From positions 1 to 18,274 of the forward strand of contig CAXKVR010000686.1 in assembly GCA_964058845.1 (NCBI GenBank): a stretch of DNA of 18,274 nt, in the 5' to 3' direction. Below, one piece after another: positions 10,398-18,274 of this stretch. Position 1 is the stretch's first letter. Every line of letters starts with the position of its first letter. A model generated the notes under the pieces. It had not been told where the DNA came from. It saw only the letters and a list, made by a program, of their open reading frames with translations, and did no database searches. The stretch comes from Carex sylvatica (Eukaryota > Streptophyta > Magnoliopsida > Poales > Cyperaceae). Position numbers and translations under genes: made by a program.

Positions 10398-10563
10398 TGA
10401 AAACCCGGACGGTGAGGGAAGATCCGTCCGGAATTTAGCCTAAAAAAAAATGAAAACTCGGACAGTGAGAGAAAACCTGTCCGGAATTTAGTCTTAAAAA
10501 AAAAATATGCGGACGTCCGAGAAAAAAAAAAAAAATCCCGGACGAGGAAGTAAGACCTGTCCG
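10398..10563. repeat. GC-rich hairpin repeat, about 53 bp, three copies
   Basis: Unit 10398-10450 (TGAAAACCCGGACGGTGAGG onward, ending in an A-run) is repeated at about 10451-10505, and a decayed third copy ends near 10563. Each holds a small inverted repeat of the form CCGGACRG...CYGTCCGG. The right arm of the foldback has mirrored versions of fewer copies (about 11836-11955), so one copy was gained on the left or lost on the right. Confidence 0.75.
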
Positions 10564-10630
10564 GTTATCATTCTTTTATATTTTGTTTTTTATATTATAA
10601 TATTATAATATAATATAATATAATATAATA

Positions 10631-10785
10631 TTATATTATATTATATTATATTATATTATATTATATTATATTATATTATATTATATTATATTATATTATA
10701 TTATATTATATTATATTATATTATATTATATTATATTATATTATATTATATTATATTATATTATATTATATTATATTATATTATA
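10631..10785. repeat. (TTATA)31 pentanucleotide microsatellite
   Basis: Exactly 31 uninterrupted copies of TTATA fill 155 bp. It is preceded by TATAA-type repeats (about 10598-10630), so the array itself starts as an inverted repeat. The mirrored position in the right arm (about 11760-11815) holds only a short irregular AT tract. Confidence 0.95.
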
Positions 10786-10842
10786 CAACCGAAAAAAATT
10801 ATAATTATATTATTATATTAATATACTTATATATATTATATT

Positions 10843-11259
10843 ATGAGTAGAAATAGGGTTTTCTTAAGCTCATCAAAGTGTTTGGTAAGCTTAACTCCAA
10901 AACTCATTAAATTGGTTTCAATTCGTGAATTCGAACCGTTAGAACTCGCTTACCTTACGAGTGATGCGTCTACATGTGAAAATTTTAAACATTTGAATTA
11001 ATTTAGTATAAAGTCAATCGGTCAAAATTAAAAGGTTAATAAATTAATTTTAGTGCATTCATTTTTTGAATGTTTTTTTACCGCTTGACTTTATACTAAA
11101 TTAATTCGAACGTTTAAAATTTTCACATGTAGATGCATCACTCGTAAGGTAGGCAGATTTCAACGGTTCGGATTCGTCATTTGAAACCGATTTAATAGAT
11201 TTTGGAGTTAAGCTCACCAAACACTTTGGTGAGCTTAAGAAAACTCTATTTCTACTCAT
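10843..11259. repeat. Inner palindrome A of the nested foldback
   Basis: About 417 bp that folds on itself around 11051: ATGAGTAGAAATAG at the left mirrors CTATTTCTACTCAT at the right, followed inward by mirrored AAGCTCAYCAAAGTGTTTGG, GTAAGGTA, GTGATGC, CATGTGAAAATTTT and TTAATTTAGTATAAAGTCAA blocks. The loop is about 70 bp and contains TTAAAAGGTTAATAAATTAA. Confidence 0.88.
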
Positions 11260-11363
11260 AATATAATAATATAATATAAAAATAAAATAATATAATAATA
11301 TAATATTAAAAAATATATATATAATATAATATAATATAATAATACTATAATTTTATTCGGTTG

Positions 11364-11725
11364 TAAGCTCACTAAAGTGTTTGATGAGTTTAACTCCAAA
11401 ATTCATCAAATCGGTTTCAAATGACGAATCCGAACTGTTGAAATCCTCCTACCTTACGAGTGATGCATTAAATGTGAAAATTTTACGTTCGAATTAATTT
11501 AGTATAAAGTCAAGCGGTCAAAAAACGTTCAAAAAATGAATGCACTAAAATTAATTTATTAACCTTTTAATTTTGACCGATTGACTTTATACTAAATTAA
11601 TTCAAATGTTTAAAATTTTCACATGTAGACGCATCACTCATAAGGTAGGCGAGTTCTAACAGTTCGAATTCGTCATTTGAAACCAATTTAATGAGTTAAG
11701 CTTACCAAACACTTTGGTGAGCTTA
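11364..11725. repeat. Inner palindrome B, inverted copy of A
   Basis: About 362 bp centred near 11544 with the same mirrored blocks as palindrome A. Its loop is the reverse complement of the loop in A, so B is A turned around. It lacks the outermost 20 or so bases of A on its left side, where a CGGTTG sequence is joined instead that matches CAACCG at 10786 in mirror orientation. Confidence 0.85.
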
Positions 11726-12143
11726 AGAAATCCTATTTGTACTCATAATATAATATATATAAGTATATTAATATAATAATATAATATAATATAATAATAT
11801 TATAATATAAAAAACAAAACATAAAAGAATGATAACCGGACGGGTCTTACTTCTTCGTTCAGGAATTTTTATTTTTTTTCTCTCGGATGTCCACATTTTT
11901 TTTTTTTAAGGCTAAATTCTGGACGGGTCTTCTCTCACCGTCCGGGTTTTCATTTTTTTTTTTTTTTGTTAACCGCTAATTGTTAAGTTAAATTGTTAAT
12001 TTAGAATACCGGACAATATAACAGACACCGTTCTACTTAGTTTTCGACAAAACTCAGATACCCTATTTCGATATTTTATTAATTTATTTTCTATTAATAA
12101 AAAATTCGGAGTAAAAATTAGTTGTCGCAGGCTAATATACACC

Positions 12144-12588
12144 GGGAGAGGGGGGTGTCCGATGCCCATCGGACCAGAGTGTGTTCGATGAGCTGTCTCT
12201 CTACCGTGCGATTTTAATTTTGATTTTTCCCTTTGATTAACGGATCTCATTTCCATATTCTCTCTAGATCCGTTTCATTACTTGGTCTCTTTGTTTCCCT
12301 CAATTCTTCGTTCTCCCACTTCGTCAAGGAAGGAAAGGGAAGGTTGGCTCTTGCTTCTCTTCGATCCCCAGATTCTAACCTTCCATTTCTCCGACGACAC
12401 TTGACCCTCTTCTCACGCGCTCTGCCTTTCTTCTTCTCGGCGCTCTCGCAGTTGTCAAAAACCCTAATTGAATATATTCCGAAGCACCTCGACCATGAGG
12501 TAATTTAGCTTCTCTTTTCACTCTGTAATTAAACAATAACTACTTTCGTGTTCTATAGCTGGTGACTCGATCTTAAGAGGTTTAGATT
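12144..12588 (+). repeat. Left long terminal inverted repeat
   Basis: Shares ordered blocks with the reverse of 15081-15548: GAGGGGGGTGTCCGATG, TTTGATTAACGGAT, AGATCCGTTTC, TTCTTCTCGGC, AACCCTAATTGAAT, AAGCACCTC, GGTAATTTAGCTTCTCTTTT and TTCGTGTTCTATA. It is rich in CT runs like a plant 5' UTR. The copies are clearly diverged, so the insertion is not recent or the arms evolved separately. Confidence 0.85.
12375..12499 (+). pseudogene. Decayed inverted copy of coding exon 1 in the left TIR
   Basis: This stretch aligns with exon 1 (15184-15300, minus strand) of the unknown gene: TTCTTCTCGGCGCTCTCGCA versus its CTTCTCGGCACTCTCACGG, then AACCCTAATTGAAT and AAGCACCTC, ending with the same splice donor, GAG|GTAATTTAG. 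The ATG position reads TAAC, an in-frame TGA follows, and there are small length changes, so it cannot encode the same peptide. Confidence 0.65.
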
Positions 12589-13484
12589 ACTAAATAGAAT
12601 ATACCTCTCTCAAGAATCCAGGTAGGTCTTCAGATTTTGTTTAATTTGGTTTCAAAAAGTTCCTTGTTTGATATTACCTTTGTATACCTATTGTGTTGAG
12701 TTAGTAATTACTATAGTTATGTATAATCAATGAAGCTTTTGGTTTAGCTATTTAAATATCATTTTGTATAGATAATTTAGGGTCTATATTGTCAAGGTTC
12801 ATCATTTTGGTGATATTTTAAAAGCTAAAACTAAATTGGTCTACCAGTATGTAGTGGTAGTTCTTAATTTGTGAGATTATCTTAATGCCATGGTAAATGA
12901 TCAGTTAACTATATGTACCTTTTTTTTATTATGTATATTTTATGAATTACAATTTTTATAAATTTATGCTTCTTGCAGTTGCTTATATTTACTTGTATGT
13001 GTGTGAAAGAAAGGGGATTTATGTGTGTGAGATAATGAATTTCTTTGGAGAACCTTCAAGCATGTATTTACCCATTCAAATTTCAACCAGAAACAAATGA
13101 ATATAACCCTTGGAATAGCCTTCTCAATTTTCATTCTATTTTGTCCATTTCAGGCATTAGTTGGAGCAATTAGTTGAATCATTAACACAAGAAATTAAAA
13201 GGTGTCCACAAACAGTTACCAGCATCTGTATGTAGGAAACACAATAATAGAATAGAGATGATCCATTTTATACATGAACCTTGATATAAATAGAGAGAGA
13301 AGCATGGTAATTTCTTATGCAGAAATTGTGACATAAATCGAGAACATCCATATTTATTGATACACATTAAACAATACAACAGAGAAGATCCATATTAAAC
13401 AATATAACAAAGATAAAAAAAACATGATGATTTGTTACAAAAAAAATAATGATATGTGATCCATTTTTATTGATATACAAATTA

Positions 13485-15300
13485 TCAGAATAAAAAATAT
13501 GCATAATGATAATCATCTCTTTTTCGCCAAGCTATTAATTCATCCAAATTTGAATAGACTACGCGTTGGCAATATCTGTTTCCTTTGTAATTTTCAGTGT
13601 TCTTCCATTGTTCTCCAGGGAGCATTGTATCCTCAGGAAGATCACAATATGCATTTCCCCTATTATAATTACAAAATGACAAAAACAGGTACATATTAGC
13701 GAAAATTTCTAAACTCCAACAATGACAAAAAAATACAATAATGAAAATGACGATAACTATTTAAATATTTAATTAGTTACCTTTTTTGTAAAATGTGCAA
13801 CACATCTCTTCTGAGCAACTCAGCTTCACTCTACCCAAGTTCAAATAAAGAAGGTTTCAATAAATTATGAAAGGGGGGAAGTTTCATTGAATTAGTACAC
13901 TATAAATAACATAAAGTACTCTTGGTGCTATTCTCCAGTATCATTTAGATGTTATTCTCGAGAATTCAACCTGCGTCTCTCCTAAGACCATTGTATTAAG
14001 ACCACATTTCTCATAGAAAGATATACATATTAACAAGGTATTACTAAAATAAATAAAAAATATATATTTGATAAAAGTACCCCTGATGAGAACCAATCAA
14101 CGAAAGGAGTAACAAGGGACCTAATGACATCAACAACTGATACAGCAGTGGAAGCAGCTGATGACCTTCCCCATTTTTGTACAAGCACACCTCCCTTCTG
14201 TTCATAGAAACAAAAAATGATAAGTCTTCAGTTTACAATAAATAACATAACTGAGGCATGAGAGTATAAGCAAAAAACTGAGATGTGTGAGCAGAGAATG
14301 CATGGTTACAGATGAGAATAAAATTTGACAACTCCAAATTGTGAACTATGGTAAAACAACTCCTAATTGTACAGAAATGCACACCATAACAAAATGAAAG
14401 CACTGGTTTGCTGATCCGTCCAGTTTGCATTTCAGACCCAGTACATAGATTAAACATAATAATAAATTAAGACCAATTATAATACTTTTTGCATCTGGTA
14501 ACAACCTATCTTGAGTGGCCATCAGTTGTAAATTCAGCTTGACATCTTTTTGCATCTGGTAATTCAATGGTGATGAATACTTTGTTTGACATCTGGACTC
14601 ATTTTGTGCATGGGTGTCGTCTGCAAGTAATGAAAAAAAGCTAAAATTAGCTCTAATCAGGGGATATTTATTTTGTTGCACATGCTTTGTAACAAGAATT
14701 AATTGGAATTGAAATAGGGATTATTGAGACTTGATTGCACCAATGTGGCTTAAATTGAGCCAAGTGATTTAGAACTACATACTAGTACATACTAATGTCA
14801 TTGTCTGTTGTGCTTAGACAATAAACAAGAACCTTAATGCATTTCAGAAGTTTAATTAGCAACAGGATACATCAGTAGTCATTTGCCAGTCAGGTACATG
14901 TTAACCAAACGAGTGTTGTACATAGAAAGTTGTGATTCAACGTTAAAATTGGAATGTTCACAAATTCTACAAAATTTTGGTATTACAATTTTTAATTAAG
15001 AAAAAGATAAGAACAAGGAACTCTGAGCACGATATCTTAGGGTAAAAGATCAAACTTTAAAAAAAAAAATACCAATATTTGTCTGAATCTCTTTAAGCTC
15101 AAGTCGCTAGGTATAGAACACGAAGAAAAATATTAGACATTTTAGAGTTTACAAGACGAGAGAGAAAAGAGAAGCTAAATTACCACATGGTGGAGGTGCT
15201 TTGGAGTAGATTCAATTAGGGTTTCGACAACCGTGAGAGTGCCGAGAAGGAGAAAGGCGGAGCCAGAGATGCAAGTGCCATCGGAGAGAGCAAAGGTCAT
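13485..15300 (-). CDS. Unrecognised 152-residue protein, four exons, inside the long-TIR element
   Basis: Exons 15300-15184, 14197-14081, 13830-13781 and 13659-13485 join in frame across three GT-AG introns to give 152 residues and a TGA; an AATAAA on the minus strand follows about 15 bp later. I do not recognise the family. Residues 11-29 ([19 protein letters not shown]) are hydrophobic and could be a membrane anchor or signal segment. Residues 40-80 include [14 protein letters not shown] and a helix-like [19 protein letters not shown]; then [17 protein letters not shown]; the last 57 residues are polar with [14 protein letters not shown] and [11 protein letters not shown]. Phase agreement across all four exons without stops is the main support. 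Exon 1 and its upstream CT-rich region lie in the right TIR; the rest is unique DNA. It may be a captured host gene or a chimera. Expression is unknown. Confidence 0.6.
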
Positions 15301-15548
15301 TCGGGAAGAGGCGATTGCAAGAGCTGGTGAGCACCAATTTAGAAAAAAAGATTGGAGTCGGGAAAAGAATTGCAGGGGCGACCTCCTTCTGTTAACGAAG
15401 TGGAGAGAGAAAATTAACGAAACGGATCTAAGAGAGAGTTTGCGAAGAAATCCGTTAATCAAACGAAATAATTAAAAATTAGAATCGAACGGTACAAGCT
15501 GCCCATCGAACCGAAATTGGTGATGGACATCGGACACCCCCCTCTACC
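15081..15548 (-). repeat. Right long terminal inverted repeat, with 5' region and exon 1 of the unknown gene
   Basis: Mirror partner of 12144-12588. Read on the minus strand it runs from the terminus through a CT-rich 5' UTR-like stretch, the ATG at 15300, exon 1, the splice donor at 15183-15182, and about 100 bp of intron 1. Confidence 0.85.
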
Positions 15549-15557
15549 ATAGACACC

Positions 15558-16299
15558 TGCTTCAAAAATCCAGATTTGGATGCTATTGCATTAGCGTCAC
15601 TATCACAAATGTTTATCATAGCTTTTCATGAAATCTTGCTTCTTTAGCACGCAATATTGTTATCATTGCGAATCATTTCAAAAAAAATGAGAAGACCTGT
15701 TACTTTATTATTGGTCATTTGAAGTCTGGACCTGATTTCTTGCGTCAAGAAAGCCACCACTTCAGTTCCGTATCCTCCGAGGTAACAGAATATTCTATTT
15801 TATTTAATCAAATCAGACACTTGCAAAAGTCAAATCTATCAAGCTTAAGGTTCTTTAATTTTTGTCCTTACATGCTAATTTCTTACTGAAGACCGACAAG
15901 TGACAAGTAATAATCAACTCAAGATTAAAAAAAAAGGTAATCAATCTACTGTAAAATCTGTCAATAGATAAAACATTTAAAGGCTGATTTGATTATAAAG
16001 AAAATAACAGCTTGAACAATAACTCTACTGTCATGTCATGCTTGAATTTCTTTCAAGAAATAATGAGATTAATTATTTTCTATTTAAATCTCCAGTATCA
16101 CAATTAATGATGTCCTTTTTTCCCAATCATCGTTTTGAATTATAGCGGTTGAGATTCTTCCAGGTCATCTGGTACTAATAAATATATGATGCCAAAAGCG
16201 TGAATTTTAGGTGCATTCTACAATCATCTAATATAATGGTCTATTCCGTTGTGAAAACGGTAGGTGCCATATGAAAATTAAAAAAAAATGATTTTCTTG
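15558..16299. other. Intergenic DNA, no gene seen
   Basis: AT-rich. A stretch near 15765-15815 (CCGAGGTAACAGAAT) resembles 3850-3890 at the 5' side of the APP2-like gene (CTGAGGTAACGGAAC). No protein frame, RNA gene or bounded element was recognised. Confidence 0.5.
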
Positions 16300-16341
16300 C
16301 ATGGGCGGATCTTAAATCAATTAAAAGGTGGCCACTTCTAT
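16300..16341. mobile_element. Truncated hAT-like MITE end
   Basis: CATGGGCGGATCTTAAATC followed by AAAAGGTGGCCAC and TCTATAATTTTAAAAT matches the start of the second half of the 5350-5992 element (GGACGGATCTTAG, AAAAGGTGGCTAAGCCACC, TCTATGATTTTAAAAT). No right terminus follows; the sequence runs into a tandem repeat instead. Confidence 0.55.
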
Positions 16342-16502
16342 AATTTTAAAATATTAATTATATGTACTAAGATTTAATTAAATATTAGTTAACTATAATT
16401 TTAAAATATTAGTTATATGTACTAAAATTTAATTAAATATTAGTTAACTATAATTTTAAAATATTAGTTATATGTACTAAAATTTAATTAAAATATTAGT
16501 TA
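16342..16502. repeat. 55-bp tandem repeat, three copies
   Basis: Copies at 16342-16396, 16397-16451 and 16452 to about 16502. Each starts AATTTTAAAATATTARTTAT and contains ATGTACTAARATTTAATTAA and, in the first two, AGTTAACTAT. Copies 2 and 3 are nearly identical; copy 1 differs at two sites. It extends AT-rich sequence of a hAT-like MITE remnant. Confidence 0.9.
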
Positions 16503-16510
16503 TTTTCTTT

Positions 16511-16630
16511 TTTCAAAGTCCAAACAATTGATCTGAACCACTCAAAGTCTAAACAAAAATTTGATTTCCAAACACATTTTAATATGGAGATAAGAACAAC
16601 CAGATTAGATTGACCATTTGGACTTTGAAC
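16511..16630. mobile_element. Degenerate foldback of the 820-1221 family
   Basis: TTTCAAAGTCCAAACAATTG and ATCTGAACCACTCAA match the subterminal part of the 820-1221 element (TTTCAAAGTCCAAACAGTC, CCGCTCAAC), and CATTTGGACTTTGAAC at the right is the inverted partner. Ends and target duplication are not clear. Confidence 0.5.
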
Positions 16631-16682
16631 GAGTCATGATTGGGGTATGAAAACAATGAGACATTTTAACTATATATTTATT

Positions 16683-17061
16683 AGGACTCAAATGCCACGT
16701 TGCTTTATGCTCCAATTGTACCTCAAAATCTTTATTTTCAATTTTAAAGTTCAAACAGAGAATTCAAACGCTCAACATGATATCTACGTTAAAATATGAT
16801 TGGAGATCAAATTTTATATATTTTTTAAATGTTTTACTAATTTTTAAGGTAGGTACAAAATCAATGTTTTTAGATGGTCCACAGTTTCCTGAATACTTAT
16901 CTTAAAAAATAGTAAAATAATTTTAAAAAATATAAAATTTGGTCTCCAATCATGTTTTAACGTGGATATCATGTTGAGCGGTTCAGATCGTTTGTTTGAA
17001 CTTTAAAATTAAAGATGTTAAGGTACGATTTAGGCATGAAGCAATGGGGCATTTGAGCCTT
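16683..17061. mobile_element. About 380-bp foldback MITE related to the 820-1221 element
   Basis: The left arm AGGACTCAAATGCC, ATCTTTATTTTCAATTTTAA, CGCTCAACATGATATCTACG and GATTGGAGATCAAATTTTAT is mirrored by the right arm, read in reverse, as AGGCTCAAATGCC, CATCTTTAATTTTAAAGTTC, CGCTCAACATGATATCCACG and GATTGGAGACCAAATTTTAT. Both flanks contain ATTTATT, a possible remnant of the target duplication; exact ends are uncertain by a few bases. Non-coding. Confidence 0.82.
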
Positions 17062-17121
17062 CCTCATTTATTTAGCATCTCATTACTATTTCTACATTGA
17101 GAAATGTTCAAATGTCTTCAT

Positions 17122-17959
17122 TAAGGGTGCACAACAGACGGATGGATGATATTTTATTAAAATTTGAATTCAATCCGATTTCACCAGGTTAAAAAAATTC
17201 TTTACTTGACCCACCCATAACCCAACCCAACCCATCTATTTTTTTATATACGGGTTATTACGAGTTACGTGGGTTAGACGGGTTAAACAGGTTAAACGGG
17301 TTATAATTTTGATTGAAAATCTATTATATATCGTTTTACTATTTTTATTAAAAACTAGGTACAAATAAAAGTGACAAACATAAATAAAATAGAAATAAGT
17401 CAGTAATAGTCTAATAGATAGAGATGTACAAAAATAATGTTGAGAAGAACAATCATAATCGGTTAAACACATGTTTATCTACAAACTATAATCTGCAATT
17501 TTTGTTGTCTTTTGATTTTATAAGCTTTGTTGTATTGAATGCTTACATTATCTTACATCACTATATGATTTCATTTCCCCTATACTTTCATTACCTAGAA
17601 AAAAAACGAGATGTTATGTACTGGTACAAGGCAGTTATGACAAAATGAAAATATCAAATTTCAATCCTCGACAAAATGATAATCCACAAAATAAGAAAAA
17701 GTATCATTGATGAAAGACTTGGCATGATTCAATCAGAATTGGTTAAGCACATGATCAAACTAGAAGGAGGTTACAAAATAAAATCCTGACGGTGGATAAT
17801 TACGGGTTATTCGGGTATAAACAGTTATTAAGAGCAAACTCATGACCCGACTCAGAGTAACGTGTTTGTCAAAATCCACCCCGTACCCGACCCAGTAACA
17901 TTGCAACCCGGTAACATCAGACGGGTCAGATGGATCGACAGTATTTTTGTACACCCCTA
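17122..17959. mobile_element. 838-bp hAT-like element with perfect 8-bp TSD
   Basis: Identical 8-bp flanks GTCTTCAT occur at 17114-17121 and 17960-17967. The ends are TAAGGGTGCACA and, read inward from the right, TAGGGGTGTACA, typical of plant non-autonomous hAT elements. Subterminal regions are full of GGGTT and AACCC motifs (17207-17300 and 17803-17925), as often seen in such elements. No transposase frame is present; the middle is AT-rich. Confidence 0.86.
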
Positions 17960-17967
17960 GTCTTCAT

Positions 17968-18274
17968 TCTTGTATCCTTTATTTTAACAACTTAAAATTC
18001 AAATTCAAATGTCAAAATAAATTGGTATAATCTATATTATTTTCTTTATCTACGTATAAAAAATTATGACATTTTAATTTTATTTTAATTGCTACCAATA
18101 AATTTTAGAAATAAACTGATGTGAAAAGTCATTTTTTGTGTACATATAAAAAATATAATTATTTCTAATAATTTTATTTTAACATATAAATTTTAAAAAA
18201 AATGTTATCAGAATTTTTTTTGTATTTCGAACCTTCCATTTTCTACATTCACATTTCCACATTTACATTTCAGA
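17968..18274. other. AT-rich DNA at the window end, nothing recognised
   Basis: Low-complexity AT-rich sequence with no frame, RNA gene or bounded repeat that I can support. The last 30 bases have a loose CATTTCCACATTTACATTTC repetition. Confidence 0.5.

Larger units (their letters stand above)
10256..12109. mobile_element. 1.85-kb nested foldback transposon with perfect 10-bp TSD
   Basis: The ends are perfect 18-bp inverted repeats CCGAATTTTTTATTAATA, and the flanks are identical 10-bp direct repeats AGTAAAAATT at 10246-10255 and 12110-12119. The arms match inward for hundreds of bases: blocks around GTCGAAAACTAAGTAGAAC, TTAACAATTTAACTTAACAA, CCGGACGG-type hairpins and GGTTATCATTCTTTTAT occur in mirrored order. 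Between the outer arms sit two further palindromes (10843-11259 and 11364-11725) that are inverted copies of each other, and a TTATA microsatellite in the left arm only. No protein-coding frame is seen. The 9-10 bp duplication suggests a Mutator-like foldback; the family is not identified. Confidence 0.88.
12144..15548. mobile_element. 3.4-kb long-TIR Mutator-like element carrying a gene
   Basis: The ends are GGGAGAGGGGGGTGTCCGAT and, read inward from the right, GGTAGAGGGGGGTGTCCGAT. The inverted similarity continues for about 450 bp. The flanks ATATACACC (12135-12143) and ATAGACACC (15549-15557) agree at 8 of 9 bases, the duplication length typical of Mutator-like elements. The interior of about 2.5 kb holds a spliced minus-strand gene model and no recognisable transposase, so this looks like a non-autonomous, gene-carrying (Pack-MULE-like) element. 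A segmental inverted duplication around a host gene is the alternative, made less likely by the near-perfect TSD. Confidence 0.78.

Noticed and set aside
10398..10563. CRISPR-like array
   Set aside because: Units are tandem hairpin repeats with A-run linkers in a plant transposon, without unique spacers.
12233..12508. Coding gene of 91 residues on the plus strand
   Set aside because: It is an open frame across the left TIR and its decayed exon copy. The start codon of the real counterpart at 15300 is lost here.
13499..13699. Plus-strand protein opposite exon 4 of the unknown gene
   Set aside because: The minus-strand frame joins three other exons in phase; the plus-strand frame has no splice partners.
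14346..14681. Additional minus-strand exon of 111 residues in the long-TIR element
   Set aside because: No acceptor and donor pair places it in phase between exons 1 and 2, and the peptide lacks protein-like blocks.
17207..17310. Interstitial telomere repeat
   Set aside because: AACCC and GGGTTA-like motifs are irregular, not TTTAGGG arrays, and are explained as subterminal motifs of the hAT-like element.

Overview
This is nuclear DNA from a flowering plant, probably a eudicot: it is AT-rich, the genes have GT-AG introns, and two genes match plant families whose pieces join in frame across several exons. No viral, bacterial, rRNA or CRISPR feature was seen.

Genes. (1) 348-3766, minus strand: the first five coding exons of a plastid-type Xaa-Pro aminopeptidase P (APP2-like); the rest, with the metal-binding catalytic half, lies beyond the left edge. 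(2) 6884-9541, plus strand: a complete four-exon gene for the QCR7 (14 kDa) subunit of mitochondrial cytochrome bc1 complex, with a TGGGCT site II-like motif upstream. (3) 13485-15300, minus strand: a four-exon gene model for an unrecognised 152-residue protein, lying entirely inside a large transposon-like element. The three genes have no evident functional link.

Mobile DNA. Much of the rest is non-autonomous DNA transposons, many with readable ends and target-site duplications (TSDs): a 402-bp foldback MITE (820-1221) and a 169-bp hAT-like MITE (2679-2847) in APP2-like introns; a 186-bp MITE (4078-4263); a 577-bp foldback (4674-5250); a 643-bp composite hAT-like element with a tRNA-like insert (5350-5992); a 1.85-kb nested foldback with palindromes inside a palindrome and a 31-copy TTATA array (10256-12109); a 3.4-kb long-TIR Mutator-like element (12144-15548); a 55-bp triple tandem repeat (16342-16502); a second foldback of the 820 family (about 16683-17061); and an 838-bp hAT-like element (17122-17959).

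The standout region is 10.25-15.55 kb, where the giant foldback and the long-TIR element stand almost end to end. In the latter, the right TIR holds the promoter side and first coding exon of the unknown gene, while the left TIR holds an inverted, decayed copy of the same sequence facing inward. That is the layout of a gene-carrying (Pack-MULE-like) element able in principle to make sense and antisense transcripts. All calls are by eye; no database search or alignment was run.
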